Below, one piece after another: positions 1 to 8,150 of a stretch of DNA of 49,563 nt. Origin of the DNA: Nitrosovibrio sp. Nv4 (lineage in GTDB: Bacteria; Pseudomonadota; Gammaproteobacteria; Burkholderiales; SG8-39); assembly GCA_945906765.1 (NCBI GenBank), contig CAMDRF010000010.1, positions 1-49,563 of the forward strand. The letters are read 5' to 3'. Positions within the stretch are counted from its first letter, which is position 1, and every line of letters starts with the position of its first letter. Below the pieces are notes generated by a model that was given only the letters and a program-made list of their open reading frames with translations, was not told the origin of the DNA and did not search any database. Made by a program: the position numbers and the translations under genes.

Positions 1-468
1 CTGATCGCGGCGGTCGCCAAAAACGGCGTCATCGGCGCGAACGGCAAGTTGCCGTGGCACCTGCCGGAGGACCTGAAACACTTCAAGGACCTCACGCTCG
101 GCCACCCGATCATCATGGGCCGCCGCACCTGGGAATCGCTCGGCAAGCCGCTGCCGGGCCGCGAAAACATCGTCGTCAGCCGCAAGGCGGTTTTCGCAGC
201 GCCGGGGGCAAGCGTGGCCTCGACCTTCGAAGCGGCGGTTGCGCTATGCACCGGCGAACCCCTGGCGTTCGTGATCGGCGGTGCGGAAATCTATGCCGCG
301 GCGCTGTCGCTCGCCGACGGCCTGGTGCTCACCGAGATCCAGAAGGACTACGACGGGGACACGCGTTTCCCGGCATGGGAGCGCGAGGCCTGGCGCGTGT
401 CACAAAAAGAAACGCACACCTCGATCGACGGCGTGCGTTTCGATTTCGTGCTGTATGAGCGGAATTAG
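1..468 (+). CDS. folA: Dihydrofolate reductase, 5' truncated by window edge
   Basis: The enzyme reduces dihydrofolate to tetrahydrofolate with NADPH in the cytoplasm, supplying one-carbon metabolism and thymidylate synthesis. The frame is open from base 1 and begins LIAAVAKNGVIG, so only about three or four N-terminal residues seem to be missing; the ORF-track start at 49 is internal. Family motifs are the LPWHLPEDL substrate loop with the acidic residue that contacts the pterin, the IMGRRTWESLG nucleotide-binding stretch, and the later FVIGGAEIY segment. The remaining 155 residues fit the usual length of about 160. The stop codon overlaps the end of the convergent decarboxylase gene by four bases. 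Confidence 0.96.
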   Translation: MIAAVAKNGVIGANGKLPWHLPEDLKHFKDLTLGHPIIMGRRTWESLGKPLPGRENIVVSRKAVFAAPGASVASTFEAAVALCTGEPLAFVIGGAEIYAAALSLADGLVLTEIQKDYDGDTRFPAWEREAWRVSQKETHTSIDGVRFDFVLYERN

Positions 469-1685
469 CGCTTCGATTCGAAAACCCTCACTTCGGGCAG
501 CGGAAAGCCGTTGAACTCGCTGGCGTAAGCGGTGGTGTAGGCGCCGGCATTGCGAAGGTAGATGAAATCGCCCTCCTGCAGGTCGGAAGGCAGCGGCTCA
601 TCGCGCATGATCACGTCCACCGAATCGCAAGTGGGCCCGGCGACGTGCCAGGGAATGTCCGGCCCCGAGCGCTCGGTGCGGATCTTGTACTTCAGGCCCT
701 CGGTGGTCTCGATCACGCCGCCGAACAGGCCCGCGTCCCAGTGCATCCAGCGCTTGCCGCCGCGCGTGGTGGTGCCGATCACGCGGCAGACGAAATAGCC
801 CGCATCCGACACCAGGTAGCGGCCGGGTTCGGCGACCACCTGCAAGTCAGCGGGGAACGCCTTCAGCGCCTCGTTCACCACCTCGCCGATCACTTCGATC
901 GACGGGATCGGCTTGACATGGCGCACCGGGAAGCCGCCGCCAATGTCCAGCATGCGCGGCTTGAGGTCCGCCTTGGCCATCGCATCGAAGATCGTGCGCG
1001 CCTTCTCGATGCCGACGCGCCAGTTCGCCGGGTTACGGCACTGCGAGCCGGCATGGAAGGTCACGCCCGCAAGGTCAGCGCCGATCCTCGCCGCGGTGAG
1101 GATGATTTCGCGCGCCTCGCCGACGCCGGCGCCGAACTTGCCCGACAGCGGCCAGTCGCTGCCGATGTTGGGGGTCGCGATGCGCAGGTAGGTCTTCGCG
1201 TCCGACTTGATCTCGTGCACCCGGCGCAGCTCGTCAACGCTGTCCACGACGTACCACTCGACCCCCTTCCCTGCCGCAGTGGCGACTGCCTGGCGCGACC
1301 TGACCGGATTGGAATAAAACACCTCCGCCGGCTTCACGCCGAGGGACAGCAGCAGCTCCAGCTCCGGCGTGGAAGCGATCTCGAAGCTGCAACCCTCCTG
1401 CAGCAGCGCCTTGAGGACGCGCCGGTCAGGATTCGCCTTCACCGCGTAGTGCGGACGCACGCGCGGCATGGCGGCGCGAAAGCGGCGCAGCTTTTCGCGC
1501 ACGATGGCGTTGTCGAGGATCAGGAATGGCCGCGTGTATTTTTGGGGGCTGGCCTGGCGCACGATCTCGAAGTCGAGGCTGACCTCGGGGTGCGTGTCGA
1601 AGAGCTGTTCCTGCGCTTTTGCACTTTGCTGCTGCGGTGCGTTCTGCTTGTTTATGCGACCGATGCTGCTCAGGCGTACGCCCAT
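465..1685 (-). CDS. Ornithine/lysine decarboxylase, fold-type III PLP enzyme
   Basis: This is a group IV PLP-dependent decarboxylase of the eukaryotic-type ornithine decarboxylase family, expected to make putrescine (or cadaverine) in the cytoplasm. Visible motifs are HYAVKAN with the PLP lysine at about residue 83, HAGSQ near 211, the glycine-rich GGGFP near 249, EPGRY near 286, and GPTCDSVD with the catalytic cysteine near 353. The length of 406 residues is normal for the family. An AAGGA ribosome-binding site lies ahead of the chosen ATG. It sits downstream of dcd on the same strand after a gap of 90 bases. Substrate choice between ornithine and lysine cannot be decided from the motifs. 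Confidence 0.9.
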   Translation of the reverse strand: MGVRLSSIGRINKQNAPQQQSAKAQEQLFDTHPEVSLDFEIVRQASPQKYTRPFLILDNAIVREKLRRFRAAMPRVRPHYAVKANPDRRVLKALLQEGCSFEIASTPELELLLSLGVKPAEVFYSNPVRSRQAVATAAGKGVEWYVVDSVDELRRVHEIKSDAKTYLRIATPNIGSDWPLSGKFGAGVGEAREIILTAARIGADLAGVTFHAGSQCRNPANWRVGIEKARTIFDAMAKADLKPRMLDIGGGFPVRHVKPIPSIEVIGEVVNEALKAFPADLQVVAEPGRYLVSDAGYFVCRVIGTTTRGGKRWMHWDAGLFGGVIETTEGLKYKIRTERSGPDIPWHVAGPTCDSVDVIMRDEPLPSDLQEGDFIYLRNAGAYTTAYASEFNGFPLPEVRVFESKR

Positions 1686-1775
1686 TCTTGTCCTTGCATT
1701 AACAGGGAATTTTTGCGGATTATAGGGACCGCCTCCCCTGAGTCAAGGATTTTGTCGCGCAACCGGCGGGACCTA

Positions 1776-2342
1776 CTAGATACGGGGTAGGGTGACGCCC
1801 TTCTGGCCCTGATATTTGCCGCCGCGGTCGCGGTACGAAGTCTCGCAAACCTCGTCGGACTCGATGAAGATCACCTGCGCCACGCCCTCGTTAGCGTAGA
1901 TGCGGGCCGGCAGCGGCGTGGTGTTGGAGAATTCCAGCGTCACGTGACCCTCCCACTCCGGCTCGAGCGGCGTCACGTTGACGATGATGCCGCAGCGCGC
2001 GTAGGTCGATTTTCCCAGGCAGATGGTCAGCACGTTGCGCGGAATGCGGAAGTACTCGATCGTACGCGCCAGAGCGAAGGAGTTGGGCGGGATGATGCAG
2101 ACCGGGCCCTTGAAGTCGACGAAGGACTTCTCGTCGAACACCTTGGGATCGACGATGGTCGAGTTGATATTGGTGAAGATCTTGAATTCCTCGGAGCAGC
2201 GGATGTCGTAGCCGTAGCTGGAGGTGCCGTAGGAAACGATGCGCTTGCCGTTCGCCTCCTTCACCTGGTTCGGCTCGAACGGCTCGATCATGCGCTGCCC
2301 GGCCGCCATGCGGCGGATCCACTTGTCCGATTTAATTGTCAT
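1776..2342 (-). CDS. dcd: dCTP deaminase
   Basis: The enzyme deaminates dCTP to dUTP, feeding dUMP and thymidylate synthesis. The 188-residue length matches bacterial Dcd. The trimer-core motifs are present: SYGYDIR near 42-48, GKSTYAR near 110-116 and [18 protein letters not shown] near 123-140, whose glutamate at about 137 is the catalytic base. The ATG overlaps the ends of the upstream PIN-toxin frame, so translation of dcd may be coupled to the vapBC pair. In related bacteria mrp and dcd are close neighbours; here a toxin-antitoxin pair and a transporter remnant lie between them. Confidence 0.96.
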   Translation of the reverse strand: MTIKSDKWIRRMAAGQRMIEPFEPNQVKEANGKRIVSYGTSSYGYDIRCSEEFKIFTNINSTIVDPKVFDEKSFVDFKGPVCIIPPNSFALARTIEYFRIPRNVLTICLGKSTYARCGIIVNVTPLEPEWEGHVTLEFSNTTPLPARIYANEGVAQVIFIESDEVCETSYRDRGGKYQGQKGVTLPRI

Positions 2343-2772
2343 TTGAGTCCCTCACCCAGTACGACCATGCCCTCTTTCGACGCAGCGACCGCAAGGCGCC
2401 GGTCAAGGCACACGAATTCCAGAGGTCCGACTCTGAAGGCCGCGAAAGGACCGCGGCGGCCAGCTGCAGTGCATCGGCGGCGCGCAGGTCGTGCACTCCG
2501 ACCAGGCGAATCGCCGCGTCGCGAATCGACGCGACCGGCTCAACTTCAGTCCAGTACAGCGACATCTCGCGAAGCGCCCGGTCGGCTTCAGCCTTGACAT
2601 CCGCGGGGATGCGCCCGGCGCGCTCGCCACGGGCGAGACCGGAATGGCACTCGATTGGCGTTCCCCACCAGACCAGCATGTCCCGGTCGCTACCGTGGAG
2701 CCCACGCATGTGCCCACTTGCAGCTTCCTCAAGAATGAGGGAAACGACCGCCGAGCTGTCCCAAAACCTCAT
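2332..2772 (-). CDS. vapC: PIN-domain toxin (VapC-like), C-terminus frameshifted
   Basis: VapC toxins are PIN-fold ribonucleases. The N-terminal part is normal: DSSA with the first catalytic aspartate near residue 5, IECHSG with the glutamate near 41, and [11 protein letters not shown] with the third acidic residue near 100. The last 30 or so residues ([14 protein letters not shown]...) do not resemble a PIN end. In the next frame the same DNA reads [18 protein letters not shown], the usual family ending with the fourth acidic residue, and then stops in an ATGA overlap with dcd. One extra base near 2419-2426 explains this. The toxin is therefore probably inactive, unless the shift is a sequencing error. 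It overlaps the antitoxin gene by four bases. Confidence 0.8.
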   Translation of the reverse strand: MRFWDSSAVVSLILEEAASGHMRGLHGSDRDMLVWWGTPIECHSGLARGERAGRIPADVKAEADRALREMSLYWTEVEPVASIRDAAIRLVGVHDLRAADALQLAAAVLSRPSESDLWNSCALTGALRSLRRKRAWSYWVRDSNDN

Positions 2773-3068
2773 CGGCCGTTACGGCGTTCCTCGAGCAGCG
2801 CCTCAAGCACGCTCACGCCCTCGGGCAAGCGGATGGGCGGGCGCAGCATGCATTTGGGGATCCCCTTGCGTTTAGGCCGGCGGATTATCCTTTTGCGCTC
2901 GAGATCGGCGAGCCAAGCATCGCTGCCAGCCTTCGAGGCGGCATCGAGCGGCACGAGCTGCGCCACAGGGCGGTTGCGATCAGTGATGATCACGCTTTCG
3001 CCCTTTCTTACCCGGTCGATCAGCGCCGACAAACGGTTTTTCGTTTCCGAAATCGAGGCGGTCTTCAT
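2769..3068 (-). CDS. vapB: Phd/YefM-type antitoxin, partner of the PIN toxin
   Basis: A 99-residue antitoxin expected to bind and neutralise the PIN toxin and to repress its own promoter. The N-terminus, with SETKNRLSALIDRVRKGE followed by VIITDRNRPVAQLVPL, is the typical Phd/YefM DNA-binding and dimerisation domain. The basic C-terminal tail is the likely toxin-binding part. Its stop overlaps the toxin ATG by four bases, the usual arrangement of such operons. The gene stays intact although the toxin is frameshifted. Confidence 0.88.
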   Translation of the reverse strand: MKTASISETKNRLSALIDRVRKGESVIITDRNRPVAQLVPLDAASKAGSDAWLADLERKRIIRRPKRKGIPKCMLRPPIRLPEGVSVLEALLEERRNGR

Positions 3069-3135
3069 CTGGCTATTGTAGCCTTTTCGACAACCCGGGC
3101 CATGCCGTGCGCCAACGCTCTGCTTGCGTAACGGC

Positions 3136-3312
3136 TTACTCGATCACGTAATCGGCATAGTTGGCGCCATAGCGCATCAGCCCGCCGGCCTCAACATAGT
3201 CCCTCGTGCCGTACATCGCCGGCCATCCCATGCTCGCCACAAGCGCCGCGACGCACGCTTTGACCAGGACGAGCTCCTTTCCGAACCTGTCGGCCGCGCG
3301 CTTGGCTTCCAT
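3136..3312 (-). pseudogene. Remnant of an ABC_sub_bind substrate-binding protein (C-terminal part)
   Basis: Read on the minus strand, this stretch encodes about 58 residues containing GWPAMYGTRDYVEAGGLM and RYGANYAD. That combination is the conserved C-terminal part of the periplasmic ABC_sub_bind (TrpX-like) family. Signal peptide, N-terminal lobe and the usual C-terminal extension are missing, and the frame is closed upstream by a stop. The flanking 3313-3508 holds no recognisable gene; the longer ORF 3177-3725 is in another frame and is mostly antisense to mrp. It looks like debris left between mrp and the vapBC pair. Confidence 0.65.
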
Positions 3313-3508
3313 TGGCTGAATCGCCCTTGCCCGGCCAGTTTTTGAATCTTATCTCCCCATGCGACAAGCATCCCGATCAAGACTACGTACGAGGCGACAA
3401 ATGCGCCGGCCCAACGAGCGCAGGAACGAGACGCGCTCTCCTTGCAGATCGGTGACGTAAATCCCCACCAGGCGCTTGCCTGTTGCCGAACATGGTTATC
3501 CGCTCTCT

Positions 3509-4594
3509 CTATGTGTTCTGCACCACAATATTCGGAAACTTGGAGGTCATGTCCTTCTGCGACTCGGCGATGCGCACCGCGCAGCGGCGTGCAATCTGCT
3601 TGTAGATTGCCGAAATGCGCCCATCCGGATCCGAAACCAGCGTCGGCTTGCCCGAATCGGCGTGCTCGCGGATCGAGCCATCGAGCGGCAACTGGCCGAG
3701 CAGCTCGCTGCCGTAGTCCTTGCACATGCGCGCGGCGCCGCCCTCGCCGAAGATGTGGCTTTCATGGCCGCACTGCGGACAGACATGGATCGACATGTTC
3801 TCGACGATGCCCAGGATCGGGATGCCGACTTTTTCGAACATCTTGAGGCCCTTGCGCGCGTCGATGAGGGCGATGTCCTGCGGCGTGGTGACGATCACCG
3901 CGCCGGTCACCGGAACTTTCTGCGCCAGCGTCAACTGGATGTCGCCGGTGCCGGGCGGCAGGTCCACCACCAGGTAGTCCAGCTCGCGCCAGCGCGTGTC
4001 CTTCAGCAGCTGCTCCAGGGCCTGGGTCACCATCGGGCCGCGCCAGACCATCGGCGTGTCGTTGTCGATGAGGAAGCCGATCGAGATCGCCTGCAGGCCG
4101 TGGCCTTCCATCGGTTCCAGGCTCTTGCCGTCCTTCGACTCGGGCCGCCCGGCAATGCCGAGCATCATGGGCTGCGACGGCCCGTAGATGTCCGCGTCCA
4201 GAATCCCGACCGAGGCGCCCTCGGCCAGCAAGGCCAGCGCCAGGTTGACGGCCGTGGTGGACTTGCCCACGCCGCCCTTGCCCGAGGCGACCGCGATGAT
4301 GTTCTTGATGCCGGGAATCAGCTTCACGCCTCGCTGCACCGCGTGCGACACGACCTTCGAGCGCACGGTGACGCTGGCGGCCGGCGCGCCGGCCGCCTTG
4401 AGCGCCTCGAGCACCTGGCGTCGAATCGGCTCGAACTGGCTCTTGCCCGGATAACCGAGCTCGATTTCCAGCGACAGCGTGGCGCCGGCGACCTTCACAC
4501 TCTTCACCGAGCGCGAGGCGACGAAATCCTTGCCGGTGTTCGGATCGACGAGTTTCGCGAGGACTGCCTGAACATCTGCTTCACTGAGAGCCAT
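3509..4594 (-). CDS. mrp: Mrp/ApbC family iron-sulfur carrier P-loop ATPase
   Basis: A cytoplasmic scaffold or carrier that delivers [4Fe-4S] clusters to target proteins. The first 85 or so residues form a MIP18/DUF59 domain. The deviant Walker A GKGGVGKST follows near 105-113, then DADIYGPS near 133-140, DLPPGTGD near 211-218, and the cluster-binding CPQC pair (Cys272 and Cys275). The length of 361 residues matches ApbC proteins with an N-terminal MIP18 domain. The gene is divergent from metG with 54 bases between the start codons, which must hold both promoters. A TAAAAT hexamer at 4610-4615 could be the metG -10 box. Confidence 0.95.
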   Translation of the reverse strand: MALSEADVQAVLAKLVDPNTGKDFVASRSVKSVKVAGATLSLEIELGYPGKSQFEPIRRQVLEALKAAGAPAASVTVRSKVVSHAVQRGVKLIPGIKNIIAVASGKGGVGKSTTAVNLALALLAEGASVGILDADIYGPSQPMMLGIAGRPESKDGKSLEPMEGHGLQAISIGFLIDNDTPMVWRGPMVTQALEQLLKDTRWRELDYLVVDLPPGTGDIQLTLAQKVPVTGAVIVTTPQDIALIDARKGLKMFEKVGIPILGIVENMSIHVCPQCGHESHIFGEGGAARMCKDYGSELLGQLPLDGSIREHADSGKPTLVSDPDGRISAIYKQIARRCAVRIAESQKDMTSKFPNIVVQNT

Positions 4595-4648
4595 GCACGG
4601 AGTGTAAGCTAAAATTTAACCTTTCTCCGCGCAGGTTTCCAGCAGCAG

Positions 4649-6748
4649 ATGCCCCGCAAGCTCTTCGTCACCACGGCTCTCCCCTATGCCAACGGGGCGT
4701 TCCACATCGGCCACATCATGGAGTACATCCAGGCCGACATCTGGGTGCGCTTCCAGCGCATGCAGGTAGATGAGGACGGGTTGCCCCGTGAAGTGCATTT
4801 CGTCGGCGCCGACGACGCGCACGGCGCGCCGATCATGCTCAAGGCGGAGGCAGAAGGGGTCACGCCTGAGCACTTGATAAAACGAATTTCCGATGAAAGA
4901 CCTAAATACCTGAAGGGCTTTCACATCGAGTTCGACAACTGGCATTCGACGCATTCGCCGGAGAACACCGCGCTGTCGCAGGACGTGTTTCGCCGGCTCA
5001 AGACCGCCGGGCTGATCTACAGCAAGCCCGTAGAGCAGTTCTACGACCCGGTGAAGGGCATGTACCTCGCCGACCGCTACCTGAAGGGCGAGTGCCCGAA
5101 CTGCGGCGCCAAGGACCAGTATGGCGACGCCTGCGAGAACTGCAGCAGCGTCTACGCCGCGACCGCGCTGAAGAATCCGTACTCGACTCTCTCCGGCGCC
5201 AAGCCGGTGCTTAAGACCTCGGACCACTTCTTCTTCAAGCTCTCGGATCCCGAGTGCAAGGCTTTTGTCCGTCAGTGGCTGGAGAAACCCGATCGGCTGC
5301 AGTCGCAGGTCGTCAACAAAGCGAAGGAATGGCTCGACGGCGAAGGTGACAAGGCGCTCGCCGACTGGGACATCTCGCGCGACCCGCCCTACTTTGGCAT
5401 CCGCGTACCCGATATCGCGGAGGAGAAATACCTCTACGTCTGGCTGGATGCGCCAATCGGTTATCTCGCCAGCCTGAAGAACTACTGCGCGAAAAAGGGC
5501 CTGGATTTCGAGAAAACGCTGAATGAATGCGAGCAAATCCATTTCATCGGCAAGGACATCATCTACTTCCACACCCTGTTCTGGCCCGCCATGCTGAAAT
5601 TCGCCGGCGCACCCTACAAGGAGCCGGACCACGTCTACGTGCACGGCTTCATCGGCGTCTCGGGCGAAAAAATGTCCAAGTCGCGCGGCACCGGCATCGA
5701 CCCGCTGCGCTACCTCGAGCTCGGCATGAACCCCGAATGGCTGCGCTACTACATCGCCGCCAAGCTCAACGGAGCCGTCGAGGACATCGACTTCAATCCA
5801 GACGACTTCGTCGCGCGCGTCAACAGCGATTTGATCGGCAAGTACATCAATATTGCCAGTCGAGCTGCTGGATTCTTAAGCAAGAGATTTGGCGGACTTC
5901 TTGCATCGGAAATCGACAGTGAATCTGGTGTGAAGGAGAAATTAAAGCAGCTTACAGATGACCTGGCGGCATCCAAGAACGAGATAGGCGAACTATATGA
6001 AGCGCGCGAGTTTGGCAAAGCGCTGCGGAAAGTGATGGCCTTCGCAGACGAAGCAAACCTGTTCGTGGATGAAACCAAGCCTTGGGAACTAGCGAAGCAT
6101 CACGACAAGGAGCGCGAGTTACACGAAGTGTGCACGGCCTGCATCAATCTATTCCGAGTCCTCACCATCTATCTGAAGCCTGTACTTCCGAAGCTGGCGC
6201 GAGATGTCGAGACGTTCTTGAATGTCCCCCCTCTCTCTTGGAGAGACGCTGATTCACTGCTCCTCAATCACAAGATCGGGAACTACAAACATTTAATGAC
6301 CCGCGTCGAAGAGAAGCAGCTCGACGCGCTGTTCGGCATCGAATCCGTGCCGCAAGTGAATGCGCCGCAGCGGCACGCGGAAAAGCAGCAGCACGCAGCC
6401 AAGGAGCTATCCGTGAGCGACGGCATGATTTCGATCGACGATTTCAACAAGCTCGATCTTCGCGTGGCAAAGATCGTCAAGGCCGAACACGTGGAGGGGG
6501 CGGACAAGCTGCTCAAGCTCACTCTCGACCTGGGTGACTCGACGCGCACGGTGTTCGCCGGCATCAAGTCGGCCTACGATCCGGCGAAGCTCGAAGGCCA
6601 GCTTGCGGTGGTGGTCGCCAATCTCGCGCCGCGCAAGATGAAGTTCGGCGTTTCCGAAGGCATGGTCCTCGCGGCCTCTGGCGAGGGACCGGGAATTTTC
6701 CTGATTTCGCCCGGCAGCGGCGCCCAGCCGGGCATGCGCATCAAATGA
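4649..6748 (+). CDS. metG: Methionyl-tRNA synthetase
   Basis: The enzyme charges tRNA-Met for initiation and elongation. HIGH is at residues 19-22, the zinc knuckle CPNC...CENC at about 150-166, and KMSKS near 341-345. An anticodon-binding helical domain follows. A C-terminal EMAP/Trbp111-type tRNA-binding and dimerisation domain runs from about residue 594 ([25 protein letters not shown]). The 699-residue length is that of the long, dimeric form. Roughly bases 5850-6290, the anticodon-binding domain, are visibly poorer in GC and use codons such as TTA, ATA and AGA that are rare elsewhere in the gene, suggesting a recombined segment. Confidence 0.98.
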   Translation: MPRKLFVTTALPYANGAFHIGHIMEYIQADIWVRFQRMQVDEDGLPREVHFVGADDAHGAPIMLKAEAEGVTPEHLIKRISDERPKYLKGFHIEFDNWHSTHSPENTALSQDVFRRLKTAGLIYSKPVEQFYDPVKGMYLADRYLKGECPNCGAKDQYGDACENCSSVYAATALKNPYSTLSGAKPVLKTSDHFFFKLSDPECKAFVRQWLEKPDRLQSQVVNKAKEWLDGEGDKALADWDISRDPPYFGIRVPDIAEEKYLYVWLDAPIGYLASLKNYCAKKGLDFEKTLNECEQIHFIGKDIIYFHTLFWPAMLKFAGAPYKEPDHVYVHGFIGVSGEKMSKSRGTGIDPLRYLELGMNPEWLRYYIAAKLNGAVEDIDFNPDDFVARVNSDLIGKYINIASRAAGFLSKRFGGLLASEIDSESGVKEKLKQLTDDLAASKNEIGELYEAREFGKALRKVMAFADEANLFVDETKPWELAKHHDKERELHEVCTACINLFRVLTIYLKPVLPKLARDVETFLNVPPLSWRDADSLLLNHKIGNYKHLMTRVEEKQLDALFGIESVPQVNAPQRHAEKQQHAAKELSVSDGMISIDDFNKLDLRVAKIVKAEHVEGADKLLKLTLDLGDSTRTVFAGIKSAYDPAKLEGQLAVVVANLAPRKMKFGVSEGMVLAASGEGPGIFLISPGSGAQPGMRIK

Positions 6749-6774
6749 TATTGTAATGATCATGTTATTGTAAT
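6749..6774 (+). promoter_or_regulatory. Direct repeat TATTGTAAT x2 ahead of the ribbon-helix-helix gene, possible operator
   Basis: TATTGTAAT occurs at 6749-6757 and again at 6766-6774, 17 bases apart, with the palindrome ATGATCAT between the copies. The repeats start directly after the metG stop codon. Ribbon-helix-helix proteins commonly bind short tandem repeats in their own promoter, and such a gene follows 35 bases later, so autoregulation is a reasonable inference. The AT-rich sequence could equally be promoter DNA. Confidence 0.4.
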
Positions 6775-6779
6775 ACCCT

Positions 6780-6807
6780 AGGAGCGTCTTCTTGAGAGGA
6801 CGCTCCT
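6780..6807 (+). promoter_or_regulatory. Perfect 9-bp hairpin at the start of the ribbon-helix-helix gene
   Basis: AGGAGCGTC (6780-6788) and GACGCTCCT (6799-6807) form a perfect nine-base stem with a ten-base loop, ending one base before the ATG at 6809. The likely ribosome-binding site GAGAGGA (6794-6800) lies partly in the loop and partly in the stem, so the structure could limit translation. There is no T-run after it, so it is a poor fit to an intrinsic terminator for metG. Confidence 0.45.
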
Positions 6808-6808
6808 C

Positions 6809-7012
6809 ATGGAAAGCAAGACCGCCCGCTTTACCGTACTGCTCGACCCGCGCAAGAAGCGGATGTTCGAGGAAATCTGCACGGCACAGGACCTGACCCC
6901 GTCGCAGGTCGTGCGGCAGCTGATCCGCGAATACGTGATCGCCAACGCCGGCAACCGCGAACTGCCAGCCTGGCTGCTGGCGGCCGCCAACAAGAAGACC
7001 GCAACGGCCTGA
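6809..7012 (+). CDS. Small ribbon-helix-helix (CopG/Arc-like) DNA-binding protein
   Basis: A 67-residue protein starting with the pattern ARFTVLLDPRKKRMFEEIC, followed by LTPSQVVRQLIREYV. A short beta-strand with alternating residues and then two helices, the second opening with T-P-S-Q, is typical of dimeric ribbon-helix-helix proteins. It probably represses or activates a nearby promoter, perhaps its own. No toxin partner is visible: the next frame on the strand, five bases downstream, is a broken sulfate-permease-like gene. The target is unknown. Confidence 0.65.
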   Translation: MESKTARFTVLLDPRKKRMFEEICTAQDLTPSQVVRQLIREYVIANAGNRELPAWLLAAANKKTATA

Positions 7013-7016
7013 GTCC

Positions 7017-7688
7017 ATGGCGCTGCACGCCTTCCGCCCGAAGCTGCTGGAGTGCCTGAAGGAATACGACCGGCACGACCCCAACCAGGAGCTCATGGCG
7101 CAGGGAGTGGCGAACTTCGTCGCGCCGTTCTTCGGCGGCATGCCGGCCACCGGCACCATCGCCCGCACTTCGGCCAATGTGCGCAGCGGCGCGCGCACGC
7201 CGGTCTCGGGAATCGTGCACGCCCTGACATTGCTCGCGATCGTGCTGCTTGCCGCGCCCCTGGCGGGGCACGTGCCGCTCGCCGCGCTCGCCGCGATCCT
7301 GCTGTTCGTCGCCTGGAACATGGGGGACTGGGGCGAGTTCGCGCGCCTGAAGCAGTTCTCGGTCCAGTACCGCACCATCATGGTTGCGACCTTCCTGCTT
7401 ACCGTGGTCGTCGATCTCACCGTGGCGGTGCAGATCGGCCTGGTGCTGATCCTCGACCTGCACATGGTGATCAACCTGGATTCGACCTGCCTGGATACGC
7501 TCGAGGGGCTGCACCGCAGCCTGCGCAAACGCGGTGCGTTGCTGGTGCTGTGCGATGCGAATGAACACCCGCTCTCGCTCATGCGCCGCAGCGGATTCAT
7601 CGAAAAGCTGGGCGCCGAAAATCTGTTGCCGGACCTGCCGGCCGCCATCGACCGCGCCGGGGACCTGTTAAAGCTCCGTCAGGCCTAG
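7017..7688 (+). pseudogene. SulP-family anion transporter with two internal deletions
   Basis: SulP proteins are inner-membrane anion transporters of about 500-570 residues with a cytoplasmic STAS domain. This frame has only 223 residues. It opens with FRPKLLECLKEYDR, which resembles the conserved N-terminus, and then jumps directly to DPNQELMAQGVANFVAPFFGG from the transmembrane core, so about 250-300 residues are missing. A second gap lies after VQIGLVLILDL, where the start of the STAS domain is lost before NLDSTCLDTLEGLHRSLRKR. Both joins keep the frame. The membrane core is too incomplete to transport, so I treat it as a decayed gene, though a stable membrane fragment could still be made. 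Confidence 0.7.
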
Positions 7689-8030
7689 CCGCGGCCGCCG
7701 CAGTTCGCGGGCATCGACGCGTTAGGATAGCCGCGGCAGACCCACATGACCTTGCCGCCTTCGAGCTTCGGCATCACCGAGATCTCGATCGCGTTCTTTT
7801 CATTCCAGCCGCGGATCGCGCCGTTGGACTCGACGATCCATTTCAGTTCGCCGAACTTCGGATGGTTGCTGGCGGCGAGCTTGATGTTGCTGCCGGCGCC
7901 GGTGATGTTGCCCGCGTTCTCGGCCGCGGCTGCCACCTACTGTTTGGGCGCTTGCGCCCCGCTCACCAGCGCCTGTGCCGCTTCCTTGGCGTCCGCACCC
8001 GCCATCTGCGGCAGGACGAACAGGGTTTCA
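7685..8030 (-). pseudogene. Type IV pilin-like C-terminal remnant with in-frame stop
   Basis: The minus-strand frame ends with KVMWVCRGYPNASMPANC, the disulfide-loop ending typical of PilA-like pilins, preceded by a beta-rich stretch (GELKWIVESNGAI, NAIEISVMPKL). A TAG codon at 7937-7939 separates this from an upstream in-frame part (AGADAKEAAQALVSG). The hydrophobic N-terminal pilin helix and cleavage site are absent; upstream sequence runs into the FAD oxidase region. The gene is therefore broken at least twice. The family call rests on the C-terminal pattern only, and the upstream limit is approximate. Confidence 0.45.
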
Positions 8031-8150
8031 CGGTGGCCCGCAGCCAGACTACCCTGGGTATTGGTTTCCGCTACTTCCGCCGAATGCATTGCGGTACATG
8101 GGACCGGGTGAAGAAAATGGGTTCGACACCAACTGCAACCGGAGACCGCC

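Noticed and set aside
3177-3725. Minus-strand ORF with a hydrophobic stretch (FVASYVVLIGMLVAW)
   Set aside because: Its first half is mrp in another frame, and the hydrophobic stretch shows no family resemblance; the neighbouring frame carries the ABC_sub_bind remnant instead.
4616-5644. Minus-strand ORF of 342 residues
   Set aside because: Antisense to the catalytic domain of metG.
6780-6807. Hairpin as the metG terminator
   Set aside because: No T-run follows on the plus strand, and the stem ends one base before the next start codon.
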